NCBI GenBank assembly: GCA_036971615.1
Contig: JAYKKR010000045.1
Coordinates: forward strand, 124,001 to 188,000
Source of the DNA: Amyloporia xantha
Lineage: Eukaryota; Basidiomycota; Agaricomycetes; Polyporales; Adustoporiaceae
DNA: 64,000 bases
Direction: 5' to 3'
Position 1 is the first letter of the stretch. Each line of letters starts with the position of its first letter. The notes under the pieces are model-generated. The model had not been told where the DNA came from. It saw nothing but the letters and a program-made list of their open reading frames with translations, and did no database searches. The translations under genes were made by a program, and so were the position numbers. Shown here piece after piece: positions 1 through 10,225 of the stretch.

Positions 1-128
1 TCTGTGACAATCTGGGAGCAATAAATATGTCTTTAAGTGTACTGTCAGAGTAACTTAGGTACATGCTGGGAGTACTCTGTGACACTCTCAGAGATTTGAG
101 CTAGAAGGGGTTAGTCTGAGGGCGACCT

Positions 129-215
129 GGGACACTCTGAGCACTCTGGGCACTCTGAGTGCTCTGAGTGCTCTAGGACACTCTACGACAGTCCTAGAGT
201 GTCCTAGTACCAGAT
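129..215. repeat. degenerate short tandem repeat (about 10 bp, ACTCTGAGTG-like)
   Basis: The words CACTCTGAG, CACTCTGGG and GCTCTGAGTG recur head to tail, followed by a small inverted pair built on GACACTCTA and CTAGAGTGTC. No coding signal is seen. It may belong to the element whose end lies near 957. Confidence 0.5.
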
Positions 216-724
216 GCGTTTTTCCTGATGAAGTCCTTGTATGCAGTATTTTCTTCACACAAAGTACAGAAGTGCTACAGAGATCATGACATCTTTGTAC
301 CATCTAGTGTACTATTTCATCTTGAACATTTGCCTGCTCAAAATTTGATATTACTGTTCAGATTGTAAGCTGTTCCATTTAATAAACATGTGATACTGAC
401 AAAGGAAGTATTTTTGGCTAACCTCTATAAAGCTGGATGGAAGATTCCAAAGCGAAAGAAAACTAATGGTCATTCCCAGCAAACATCCACACTGTTATCA
501 CTGACTCATCATCTCTTTCTCTATTTTTAAAAAAGATTGAGACAACAAAGAATAATCTTCTCAGGTGTCTCTTTATGACCTTACTCCAGAAGCACAATAT
601 AAGTCTATTATTAAAAAGGTTTGTTTTTTGGATGCTCATTTTACATATCTGATACATAGTAGTTATTAGCACAACACAGCAGAAACAAGTGAGCAATTGG
701 AAGAGCTCATAAGAACTTTCTGAG

Positions 725-957
725 TGTTGAATTAGCATCCTGAGATAGATGAGCAATCAGTGAGAATTTGGTGAGTAAAATTAGAGAAATATGAGATTGG
801 TAAGTACTCAATGAGAACATGATAAGTAGGATTAGTGAAATATGAGATAGATTATCACTCAATAAGAATCCAATGAGTAGAATTAGAGAGATACGAAATG
901 GATAAGATGGATAAGTACTTCATAAACTCTAATAAGCAAGGGAGATTTTTCCTGATG
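725..957 (+). mobile_element. right end of an inverted-repeat DNA element, same family as the one at 15863-16704
   Basis: The segment ends in AAGGGAGATTTTTCCTGATG, which matches the right terminus at 16685-16704 almost base for base. Inside it lie three degenerate copies of a roughly 52-bp unit (core TGAGTAGAATTAGAGA and variants), which also occur three times next to the right end of the other copy. The matching left terminus (CATCAGG...AAAATCTCCC) is not found in 1-724, so the copy is truncated, is a longer relative, or starts outside the window. No transposase is visible. Confidence 0.6.
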
Positions 958-2767
958 GAAATCTGATTTATGATTCATAATAAAAGCTACATAAAGGGGG
1001 ATTTAATATAATCTATCCTTCTTGAGAAGGTGTGGGTTAATCAGAAGTGTGTATTATCATGCTGTATGTGATGGATATACTCTCATTCACGCACCAGCAT
1101 ACACTGTGCTGGTGCGTGAATACAACCTGTACATCATATACAACATACTTACATGCCATGTACACAGTGTGCATATACCAAAAAAAATGTACACTTGCAC
1201 AGTGCATGCAGGTGCACATTTTTGCCTCTTTGTACACATCTCAAACTGTGGTTTGATACTTGCCACTCATGGACCAGTCACGACATGCACCAGTGTACAC
1301 TGTGCAGGTGTGCAAACATTGCACATGCTAAGTGACCATAGTATATTCATATATTCACCCTAGAATAATGTACTTCAAGTTTACAGGGTTTCACTATGTA
1401 AATGGGCCCCTCCACTCCAAGTTCAACTGTCCTGAACCCAGAAGGAATGTAAACCTACCTGAACCCAGTTACAAAAAACCTATATAATCAGCCTATCTCA
1501 TCAAAAGCACTTATTAGGAGTGACCTATGATGACCATAGGTGTCATCATGTTCACCGGCATCTCAGACAACTGCAGAAATATTGAAATAAAGCTCTCGTT
1601 TGGGCCAAGCATTTGTTAAGGGTTAGAGACTTACCGTCCGTGCACAGTGCTGATAGGTGCCAAGCCCCTCTGGGCCCTGATACAGCTCTTTTTGGCAATC
1701 ACATCCCGCCCGGCACTTCGGCTCAGTCACCAAAGCCTTTGATTCCACCTTTGATGTCCTTCGATGCTATGCATGTGACACCCGACGCTTAGGACCCTTC
1801 GACGCTCTCCAACATCTTCGATTGTCCACTACTAGTCAAAGCTTGGTGTGGTTGTTCTGAGGTCTTGCCTCTAGATCCTGGACCATCTTCCGCATTTGGC
1901 GAACAATAGTGCCACTCGCCGATGCCGCTCATCCAGCACGTGCATCGCTTTGTGCCACCCTGATGTGTCCGGTCTTTCCTGATTAGGTATCGAGCCTCGT
2001 GGCGTGCCTTTGATGACAGATATTGGTTCCAGCTGTCTTGTATGTTTCTCTTCATCTCCGCGCTCAGCATGACATCACTCGACTGATGGCCTTGATACAT
2101 GCCACTCGGTGAGGACAACTCGTGTAGGACAATGCAAGCCACTTGTACTAGTGTGCCACTCTTGATAATCATAGCATTCCTGTCTTTGTAGTATAAAATC
2201 TGTCATACTTCTCTCCCAAATACAAGTTCCTTTTCCCCCTCGAGTTCAGAGCTCATAAGTCGAGTTCGCACCACATCTTAAAGTCTTCTGCTGCGTTAAC
2301 TGCGTCTTCTCTGTGATTCTTCGAAACCTCTTACTGCATCTACTTGTTGATCCCAAGTGACTCTCATTGAGCCTTTGATCTTACGATCACCTTTGACCTT
2401 CATCGAAGAACTATATTGTGCTTCGAACTCCATCTCAGCTAAGTACATCGTGTTGAAACATTTCCCTTTCTTCTACAATACATCGAAGAGCTCTATCGAG
2501 CTTTGAGTGTCTCTACCGAGTCTTGCTAACTACCCACAGCTGTTGATTAGCTTCGGCAATGTGTCAAGCTACTTTGTAAGGTCCCCTATTGTTCGTAGCC
2601 CCTTCGAAGGTGTTTCTCATGTTCACTTGAACCGCAGGACACCCTTGCTGCTAACTCCCCTCCACTAAGACTATAAGTGTTTCACTAGTCCCTTTAGGTC
2701 GCACCCAGGTTAGGGGTTAGGGTTCCGTAGGTTGTATCAGCACGCAAGATTCTGAGCTCTAGTGTAC
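958..2767. other. gene-free stretch, probably old repeat DNA
   Basis: Short frames on both strands show no recognisable domain or intron pattern. From about 1690 to 2650 the words TTCGAAG and ATCGAAGA recur, which suggests degraded transposon sequence, but no long terminal repeat pair or coding domain could be identified. Confidence 0.4.
1086..1120. repeat. perfect inverted repeat, 14-bp stem with 7-base loop
   Basis: TTCACGCACCAGCA at 1086-1099 is answered by its exact reverse complement at 1107-1120. The surrounding 1040-1330 is rich in further TGCAC/GTACA words that pair imperfectly. Function is unknown; it could be part of a small mobile element. Confidence 0.7.
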
Positions 2768-2773
2768 CACCAA

Positions 2774-2951
2774 CTTATGTACACCTGATGCACCAACATG
2801 ATGGGTAGGCCCAGGAACGCTTATGCACCAGGCAGCGCATTGGCCTGGCTGTTGATGCATCACTTCCTGGGGCTCCGCCGAAACCTCCGGGGCCTCCTCC
2901 CTTTCGCCGTAGGGCCCCTTCGGCATCACGGCTAGTTACTATATCTGGTAG
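2774..2951 (+). repeat. outer terminal inverted repeat, left
   Basis: This is the left member of the outer inverted pair of the foldback element; its partner is 6133-6307 on the other strand. Both begin CTTATGTAC and share long identical runs such as GCACCAGGCAGCGCATTGG. The low divergence suggests recent movement or arm-to-arm conversion. Confidence 0.85.
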
Positions 2952-3129
2952 GTACGTATTCCGAGGGCCCTGGGTCATTCAATATATGGCAGACCAGATA
3001 TTCTAGGGTATTTTGGGCTCAAATAAATCACGAAAATTCACAAAAATATACATTTTATTCCAGTGACTACAGGGTACCTACAGATTACACTACATCAAAA
3101 CTACAGTATTTAGGTAAGTCCTGATGAGC

Positions 3130-3960
3130 AGGTAGGTGAGCAGCGGGAGTGGGAGCGGGCAGTGGCGAGAACGGGTGCGCAGCAGTTGGGCACGTGCACA
3201 AGCGAGCGAGCGGGGTGTCGGCAGGGTGAACGAGTGGGGACGGCTCGAGCGTTGAGCGGGCAGGGATGGTCAAGCGAGCGGGGATGGATTGAGTGTCGGG
3301 TGGGTGAGTGAGCAGGGACGGGTTGAGTGAGCAAGGACGGGGCGAGTGAGCAGGGATGAGAGGAGCGAGAGTGCGCGCAGCGCGGGACGTACGGGCGGCA
3401 CGGTAGAGGTGATGAGCAGCAGCGTTCGAACGTGCGAGCGGCGGGGCAGAACACACGAGCGGCGGAACGGGGGCAGACAAACGGCGAGGTGGGACGTACG
3501 AGCGGTGGGTAGGGGCAGAGGAACGGCGGGGTGGAATGTGCAAGCAGCGCGGGGGACGTACGGGCGGTGGGGTCGGACGTACGAGCGGCGGGTGGGGGCA
3601 GAAGAACGGTGGGGTGGGACATACGAGCGGCGGGGTGGAATGTGCGAGCGGCGCGGGGGACGTACGGGCGGTGCGGTGAGGTCATGAGCGGTTGGGACGT
3701 ACGAGCGGCGGGGGTCGGACACGCGAGCAGCGCACAGCGCGGCGGGGGCAGACGAGCAAAAGGGGTGGATGAGCTGCGGGGGTGGATGAGCAAGCAACGG
3801 TGGGGCAGAACGTGTGAGCGGCGAGCGAGCGGCGCAGTGGGGATGGGATGCGCGAGCGGCCGGGCGGTGCAGTGCAGTCGGTACTGGGCAGACATGCGGA
3901 GCAGGGCATCCGCGGGGTTGGCTAGCGGGCGTGCAGTTAGCACGGGAGCTCCTAGTGTAC
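3130..3960. repeat. left-arm 15-bp minisatellite, GC-rich
   Basis: Degenerate 15-bp units of the type ACGTACGAGCGGCGG follow each other through the stretch. They are the reverse-complement relatives of the right-arm array. Long frames stay open on both strands because stop codons are absent from the unit, so those frames are not taken as genes. Confidence 0.75.
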
Positions 3961-4984
3961 AAATCAGCAGTGAAGAAATAAAATGAAAGCAAGAAACTCG
4001 TACCTTTTCACGCTGCTCGCAGGCAGCAGCGGAACGTCATCGACGTCGTGGACGACGTCGAGCAGACGACCATCGCTGGCGAGTCGCTGTTGGCGCACAC
4101 TACGGGAACAGCCGGATTACCCGATTTGGGTATGTGGCTGCTGTGCTGCTCATACTGAACAGCGAGTACGAAGATTTTGAGCAAATATATTTCGTATATA
4201 AGTCATACAAAGTACTCATAATGTGTTTGATAGTCTATATACTAGTTTTGTGGATATTCCTGTGCTTCCTCAGACAGCTATATACAAAACATGTCTATTT
4301 TGGGTCAAGAATGACCAAAAATTGGCATGTTTTGGTGTATATCATCAATACTAGGCCATGCAGTAGTAGAAGAAAACATACCCTGTCATATAAAGTATGG
4401 AGAAATAAACTATATTTATGTTTGGTGTGGAGAGATCAACGTTTGCGGCCGCGATGTTCGAAACGGCCGTGTAAGTAGGCTAGCGAACGTTTCGAGCAGC
4501 GAGTTGCGCCTGGCTGAGCGCGCCACCTAATTGGCTGCGCCATGCCTCGGCCGACTCGGGCCTCTTCCTCAACACACACTCTTCGTCCTGTATCGCTCAA
4601 ATTCGGTGAGTCTATTCTAATACTATTGAAATGTCCTCACATGAATTTTTGAGGAGATGGAAGCACTATTGAGAACGCAATAGTGCTTCCGCCACTTTAA
4701 GACGAGTGTAAGACGTTTAAGACGCCTTCTAGATTAGGTATACCGGCATCTCCCGGACTGCCAGAGGTGACGCGTCACCCTTGGTCTGCTCGACGACGAC
4801 GACGACGACGCCGTCGTCGTCCCGCTGCTGCCTGCGAGCAGCGTCCAAAAGTAAGTTCATTTCGTTTTGTTTTGCAGCTTTGGAAAAGTACTGACATCTT
4901 GTTGTTTAGCATCAATGGTGTCCGTACGCCGTCGCCTATGATCGCGCTGGCCACCTCCCCGACCTTCGACGATTGCCTCCTGCT

Positions 4985-5925
4985 CCATCCGTCCGTGTAC
5001 ATCCTGCCCACGCTCGTCCCACCGACACTCGTACGGTCCCCGCTCGTCCTGCCGATGCGCGCCCCGCCGACGTTCGTACGGCCCGTGCCCGTCCCGCCGC
5101 TGCTCGCCCTGCCCGTGCCCATCCCGCCATTGCTCACCCTGCCCGTGCCCGTCCCGCCATTGCTCGCCCTGCCCGTGCCCGTCCCGCTGCTGCTCGCCCA
5201 GCCCGTGCCCGTCCCGCCATTGCTCGTACGGCCCGTGCCCGTTCCGCCGCTGCTCGTAAGGCCCATGCTCGTCCCGCCCGTGCTCGTTCCGCCGACGCTC
5301 GTACGGCCCATGTCCATCCTGCCCGTGCTCGTTCCGCCGACGCTCGTCCCACTCATATCCATTCCGCCCATGCTCGTCCTGCCGACACTTGTACGGCCCA
5401 TGTCCGTCCCGCCCGTGCTCATCCCGCCCGTGCTCGTTCCGCCGACGCTCGTACGGCCCATGTCCATCCTGCCCGTGCTCGTTCCGCCGACGCTCGTCCC
5501 ACTCATATCCATTCCGCCCATGCTCGTCCTGCCGACACTTGTACGGCCCATGTCCGTCCCGCCCGTGCTCATCCCGCCCGTGCTCGTTCCGCCGACGCTC
5601 GTACGGCCCATGTCCATCCTGCCCGTGCTCGTTCCGCCGACGCTCGTCCCACTCATATCCATTCCGCCCATGCTCGTCCTGCCGACACTTGTACGGCCCA
5701 TGTCCGTCCCGCCCGTGCTCATCCCGCCCGCGCTCGTCCCGTCCGCGCTCGCTTGCCCCCTCCACGCTCGCTTGCTCGATCCGCGCTCACTTCCCCCCAT
5801 CCGTGGTCGCCCGCTCGCCCGGTCCCCACTCACTTGCCCGGCCACGCTTGGGTCTCCCCGTCCCCCCGTAGGTGCTCGCTCGGCCTGCGCTCGCCCGGCC
5901 CTCCCCCCTCGCTCGATCTGCATTC
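4985..5925. repeat. right-arm 15-bp minisatellite with 150-bp higher-order repeat
   Basis: Units such as CTCGTACGGCCCATG and TCCATCCTGCCCGTG run head to tail. Between 5266 and about 5731 ten different units form a 150-bp block: the block at 5311-5460 is repeated without change at 5461-5610 and again for about 120 bp from 5611. Open frames of 302-407 codons occur in several frames of both strands. They encode only five-residue repeats (VPPTL/VRPMS type on +), so coding is not supported. Confidence 0.85.
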
Positions 5926-6132
5926 GCTTACACTGCAGCAGGCCGGGGGCTATATACAATTCTTCATATTTGTATTGTTATAGCCTGTAGCTACTGTAGC
6001 TACTGAAAAAAATAAAAATCTATTTTTTTGCTATTTTTATACAGTTTTTGATGCCCAAATGAGTCTGTGGCACCAAAATACGAATTTCGCTGTAAGATAA
6101 AAATGGCCTAGGGTGTTTCTAATAGATATCTA

Positions 6133-6307
6133 CTACATATGGTAATAAGCCGTGATGCCGAAGGGGGCCTACGGCGAATGCTAGGATGCCCCGGAGGTTC
6201 CGGCGAAGCCCCAGGAAGTGATGCATCAACAGCCAGGCCAATGCGCTGCCTGGTGCATAAGCGTTCCTGGGCCTACCCGTCATGTTGGTGCATCATTAGT
6301 ACATAAG
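6133..6307 (-). repeat. outer terminal inverted repeat, right
   Basis: This is the right member of the outer inverted pair of the foldback element. It ends about 670 bp upstream of the NAD kinase start codon, so the insertion lies in or near that gene's promoter region. Confidence 0.85.
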
Positions 6308-6313
6308 CAGCTG

Positions 6314-6982
6314 AGTGTACAGCCTAGCACCACCCAGGACTCCCATTCCTCAGAATGTTCTTGTAAGCAGAATAGAAGGATTAATCTGAGAGAGCCCAGA
6401 GATGAGAAGCGAGAGGGCATGAGATAGCGCAGACATCAACACCAACACCTAAGGCTCATGAGAAGTCACGGAAGCAAGCGAGCTGTATTCAAAGGAGGCT
6501 GTCGCAGATCACGCTGGCCGTGTATGTACGTGTTTGTACTATGGCGCTTAGCGTGCGAGCGTCTACTCTACGGGCTGGAATGACAGGCTGTGCAGGATGG
6601 TTTCCTTGAGGCAAAGGCAGTCCCAGGAATTGCTGTGTTGATGACATTGGCATGATGGAGATGAACAGTGCAGTGCAACAGGACGTGTTCGAGCCGTCAA
6701 GAGAGGTGATTGATTGCTGCGTTGGGTCACGTGCGGATGGGTTCCATGGGTTGAGTGGGAGGGCAGGAGCGAGGACCATCACGGATCCGCCTATCATCCC
6801 TCTGGCAACAACGTTGGTTTTTCATTGGCAACATTTGGACGCGTAGATCAGTCTGGCAGCGACTGAGGAACGTTCCTAGGTCTCCTGGACGACTTAGATC
6901 GCCCATAACAGCCAGCCTCGCCCCGTCCATCCCACGTCTACTCATATCCTCTGCTCCGCGTTCTCATCCCCGCACTCGCACC
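6314..6982. other. upstream region of the NAD kinase gene
   Basis: Nothing coding is recognised. The frame of the NAD kinase stays open upstream to about 6755, but the residues there look random and the ATG at 6983 sits in a good context (CGCACC before ATG). The stretch is taken as promoter and 5' untranslated DNA. Confidence 0.4.
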
Positions 6983-9900
6983 ATGCAATCTGTTCTCTCA
7001 CCAGACACTGAGGTGTTCTCGACCCCACCCACCACCCCCAACGTGCCTCCAGAAAATCTTCGCCCCTCGCTCTCCAGACGCTCAAGCCGACCCTCCAGCC
7101 TCCGCCTCCAGAACTCAGTCCCGGACGCTTCGGACTGGACCCCCAATCTCAACATCGTCCTAGACCAGCAGGACTCGCCCGAATTGAGAAAGCCTAGCAC
7201 TCCGGCTTATCGCAATGGAAATCAACCCTCGCTCCTAGGACCCACCATGGGAACCGACTCTACGCTGACGCAGCCTGCCGCACTCAGCTCGGCACACCAC
7301 CCCTCCGAGCCCTCCCATCATGCACATCTCTCTCCCAACACCGCAACCTCCCCTTACTTCGTTCACTCTCAGCTTCAGGGTATCACCTTCCAGGACTATC
7401 TCCAGGCAAAGAAGACCAACGCCATTCATGACGCTCGCATGGACCATCACCACTATCCACCCGGGCCCGTTCACTCTGATGGCACCGTCTCCGAGCCATA
7501 CTCTGCACGTAGCTCCGACTACGGCGATGTTGACGACGACGACGACTACGCCCGCAGCTTGACCCGCCAGCTTGCGGAGACGGCAGTCGGCGTTCGTGAG
7601 ATGAGCAAGCAGCTTGGTCAGTTCCGCGCTTGGTCGCTCGAACAGCTGCTCATCGACCTCCAGGTCGTACTCGCGTCCACTCCCACATCCAGAACGTGCT
7701 CATTGTCACAAAGGCACGCGACAACAGATTGATCAAGCTTACGCGCCAGCTCGCCCTGTATCTGATGCTGAAGCAGTCCTACGGCGGACGCGGCATGATC
7801 GTGTATGTGTCCATTTTCTTTCCTCTGCATGATCGCGCGATGTGAACTATATACGTTTAGGTACGTTGATGCTCAGCTGAAGAATTCCCGTCGGTTCGAC
7901 GCGGCCGGCATCGAGCGTGAGCACCCAGAGCTCTTCGTGCCCTTCCCGCGCCGCCGCTCCTCTAGCAGCTCTTCTCTCGCCCCGAATGGCATCAAAGACG
8001 ACAACGGACATACTCTCATGGGTGAGGGCCAGCTCCGCTATTGGACCGCTGACATGTGCTCCCGCACGCCGCACCTCTTCGACTTTGTCGTGACCGTGAG
8101 TCTCTGCCCCCTGTACAGTCCTCCATGTTAAGCTTCCTGCCCTATAGCTGGGCGGCGACGGGACAGTTCTCTTCACTTCGTGGCTGTTCCAGCGGATCGT
8201 GCCCCCCGTGCTCCCCTTCGCCCTCGGCTCCCTCGGCTTCCTGACCAACTTCGACTTCGCCGACCATCAAGCTGTCATGGACCACGTCGTGGACGCGGGG
8301 ATCCGCGTCAACCTCCGCATGCGGTTCACATGCACCGTCTACCGCGCGGTGACCCCCGACGAGGGCCGAAAGCGGCGGGCGATCAAGAAGGGTGATACGG
8401 GGAGATCTTGATGAAGAATCTGGAGCAGAGCGGGTGGGAGGCGCTGGAGAGTGGTTGCAACCCAATGTATGAGAGCTGCGGAAAGGGTGGGAGAGATAAA
8501 GAGATCATGTGTTTCACGACGAGGCCGGTGGAGAGTTTCGAGGTGCTGAATGATCTGGTCGTCGATCGTGGCCCGAGTCCGTATGTCAGTCAGCTGGAGC
8601 TGTTCGGTGAGTCGCGAGTCGCTTGAGTTGTCGGATGCTAACGTTATTGTGTCGGACAGGGGATGAGCACCATTTGACGACTGTCCAGGCTGACGGTCTT
8701 TGTGTTTCGACTCCTACGGGCTCTACTGCTTACTCGGTAAATTGGTTTTCATAACGCACCGTCTGGCCGATTGTGCTGATGTACGATGCTGTACAGCTGT
8801 CTGCCGGTGGCTCGCTCGTTCATCCCGAGATTCCTGCGATACTTATCTCACCTATTTGCCCTCACACATTGTCCTTCCGACCGATGCTCCTGCCCGATAG
8901 CATGGAACTGCGTATCTGTGTGCCGTTCAACTCACGGAGCACGGCGTGGGCTTCGTTTGATGGCCGGGGACGTGTGGAACTGAAACGTGCGTATGTTAAT
9001 TGAGAGGATTTAGTGATTGGGAATGACTAAAGTGCTGTCAATTGATGATTTAGAGGGTGATCACATCAAGGTCACAGCCTCAAAATACCCATTCCCGACA
9101 GTCTGTGCGGATACCCAGTCGACCGACTGGTTCAACTCGATCTCGCGAACACTCAAGTGGAACGAGCGTGAGCGCCAGAAGTCCTTCGTCGTGGTCGAAG
9201 AAAGTCCGTCGAGGAAACACCACAAGCATAGCAGGCTATCCGACTCGTCCGTGAACGGCGGGGTGCCGCACAATGGGCATTCTCCCTCTCCGTCGCCCAA
9301 ATCACCACAACACCACAACGGCGGTAGCGAAGACGAGGATGAGGATGAGTGTTCGGACGAAGCGGAGGACGAGGACGAGAAGTTCGACATTGACGACCTG
9401 TCGTCGAACGAGTCTCCCCCCGGGATGGACAGAGTGCTGGAAGAGAACAAGATCAAGCCCGAAGAGGAACAGGTTGGCAGGGAAAAGGCTCTCGAAGAAT
9501 ATAGCGCTGACGCAGTACAGGGCAAGGCAGAAAATGCAGCGCGTCTTCTCACACAGGGCAATCCCTTCATACACTCTTCTCCATCTAGATCGGGCATGCA
9601 TTCAGGACTAGAAACACCAGATCGGTTCGCGGGCCCTCATCCGCATCCGCCGAAGCTATCGCCACGACACGTGCAGTTCGCACCCTCGAGCGCATCGTCG
9701 TCTTCGTCTATTGTTTCTATGAGTCGTGACCCGACCGCGACGATGCGCCCGGCACGTGGTGCGAGAGAAGAAAGCAGCAGCAGCCAACCGCGGCGGTCGG
9801 GGCAGTCTCGCAGCCGGACGCCACGTACGAGGGAGGCGGACGCGGACAACGTCAAGACGCCGAGGGCATTCGACGATGGACGGAGGAGGAACGCGTCGCG

Positions 9901-10003
9901 CAGTAGATCACGCGAGCGCCGCCATGATGTACACCCGCGGAGGGCGTTTGCGGTGTGGGGACAGGACGAGAGTGATAGTGCCGCGAGTGACAGCGATGCC
10001 TGA
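6983..10003 (+). CDS. NAD kinase (ATP-NAD kinase), with one apparent frameshift
   Basis: Makes NADP from NAD and ATP. Seven exons fit: 6983-7616, 7664-7802, 7861-8095, 8148-8606, 8660-8736, 8797-8986, 9054-10003. Translation gives an N-terminal Ser/Pro-rich tail of about 190 residues, the conserved block around [14 protein letters not shown], the GGDGT nucleotide motif right after the third intron, VVDRGPSPY, and [20 protein letters not shown] of the NAD-binding lobe. A tail of about 230 residues is acidic and then Ser/Arg-rich. Exon lengths sum to 2684, one short of a multiple of three. The frame breaks at GGGG (8399-8402), between AIKKGDTG and EILMKNLEQ, where one G is missing. With it restored the protein would be 894 residues. 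The first donor is the less usual GTCAGT. Convergent with the next gene. Confidence 0.93.
8397..8404 (+). other. apparent 1-base deletion in a G homopolymer inside the NAD kinase
   Basis: Before this point the family sequence reads in one frame ([10 protein letters not shown]) and after it in another (EILMKNLEQ). Both halves match NAD kinases and should be contiguous, and no intron fits. One extra G in the GGGG run restores the frame and makes the whole exon sum divisible by three. A sequencing error is the simplest reading for a normally essential enzyme. Confidence 0.8.
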
Positions 10004-10225
10004 TGATGTGTGTATTTGACTCTCGAGCGTACGACCATATGACCATTGATTAGATCGCATTCCATTCACCTTCATTCTTGGGTTTACGGTGCATGCATTA
10101 TATGTAGACGAGTGGGGCATTATTTCGCGAAATCATCTATATATACACTCTCGTAAATACGACGGAAGGGAAGTGGCCACATTGTACACTAGTTTTTATA
10201 TCTCCAATTCACGGCGACACGCTTC

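Larger units (their letters stand above)
2768..6313. mobile_element. 3.5 kb foldback-type element with long minisatellite-bearing inverted arms
   Basis: The outer 175 bp of each end are inverted copies with only a few mismatches (2774-2951 against 6133-6307). The similarity continues inward as AT-rich stretches near 3000-3080 and 5985-6100, then GC-rich 15-bp minisatellites in opposite orientation, and again at about 3965-4085 and 4770-4865, where CGCTGCTCGCAGGCAGCAGC faces its complement. The unpaired core is about 4090-4765. AGTGTAC occurs at both borders (2761-2767 and 6314-6320) and is a plausible 7-bp target-site duplication. No transposase is encoded. The plan resembles foldback elements known from flies and plants; the assignment is inference from structure. 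Confidence 0.8.

Noticed and set aside
218..229. TTTTTCCTGATG as another terminus of the 842-bp element family
   Set aside because: Only about 12 bases match and the following AAGGGAGAT-type sequence is missing; likely chance or a very old relic.
1789..2172. 127-codon minus frame
   Set aside because: No domain and no splice support, in a region of degraded repeat words.
2706..2724. TTAGGG-like words suggesting an interstitial telomere repeat
   Set aside because: Only about two imperfect units; not enough to separate from chance.
3110..3943. 277-codon Pro/Ala/Ser-rich frame on the minus strand
   Set aside because: Same cause: left-arm minisatellite. Overlapping frames on both strands are equally open and none has a family feature.
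4767..5990. 407-codon + frame and 394-codon - frame over the same stretch as possible giant repeat proteins
   Set aside because: Both consist of five-residue repeats from the 15-bp minisatellite of the foldback element; openness on both strands follows from the repeat unit lacking stops.
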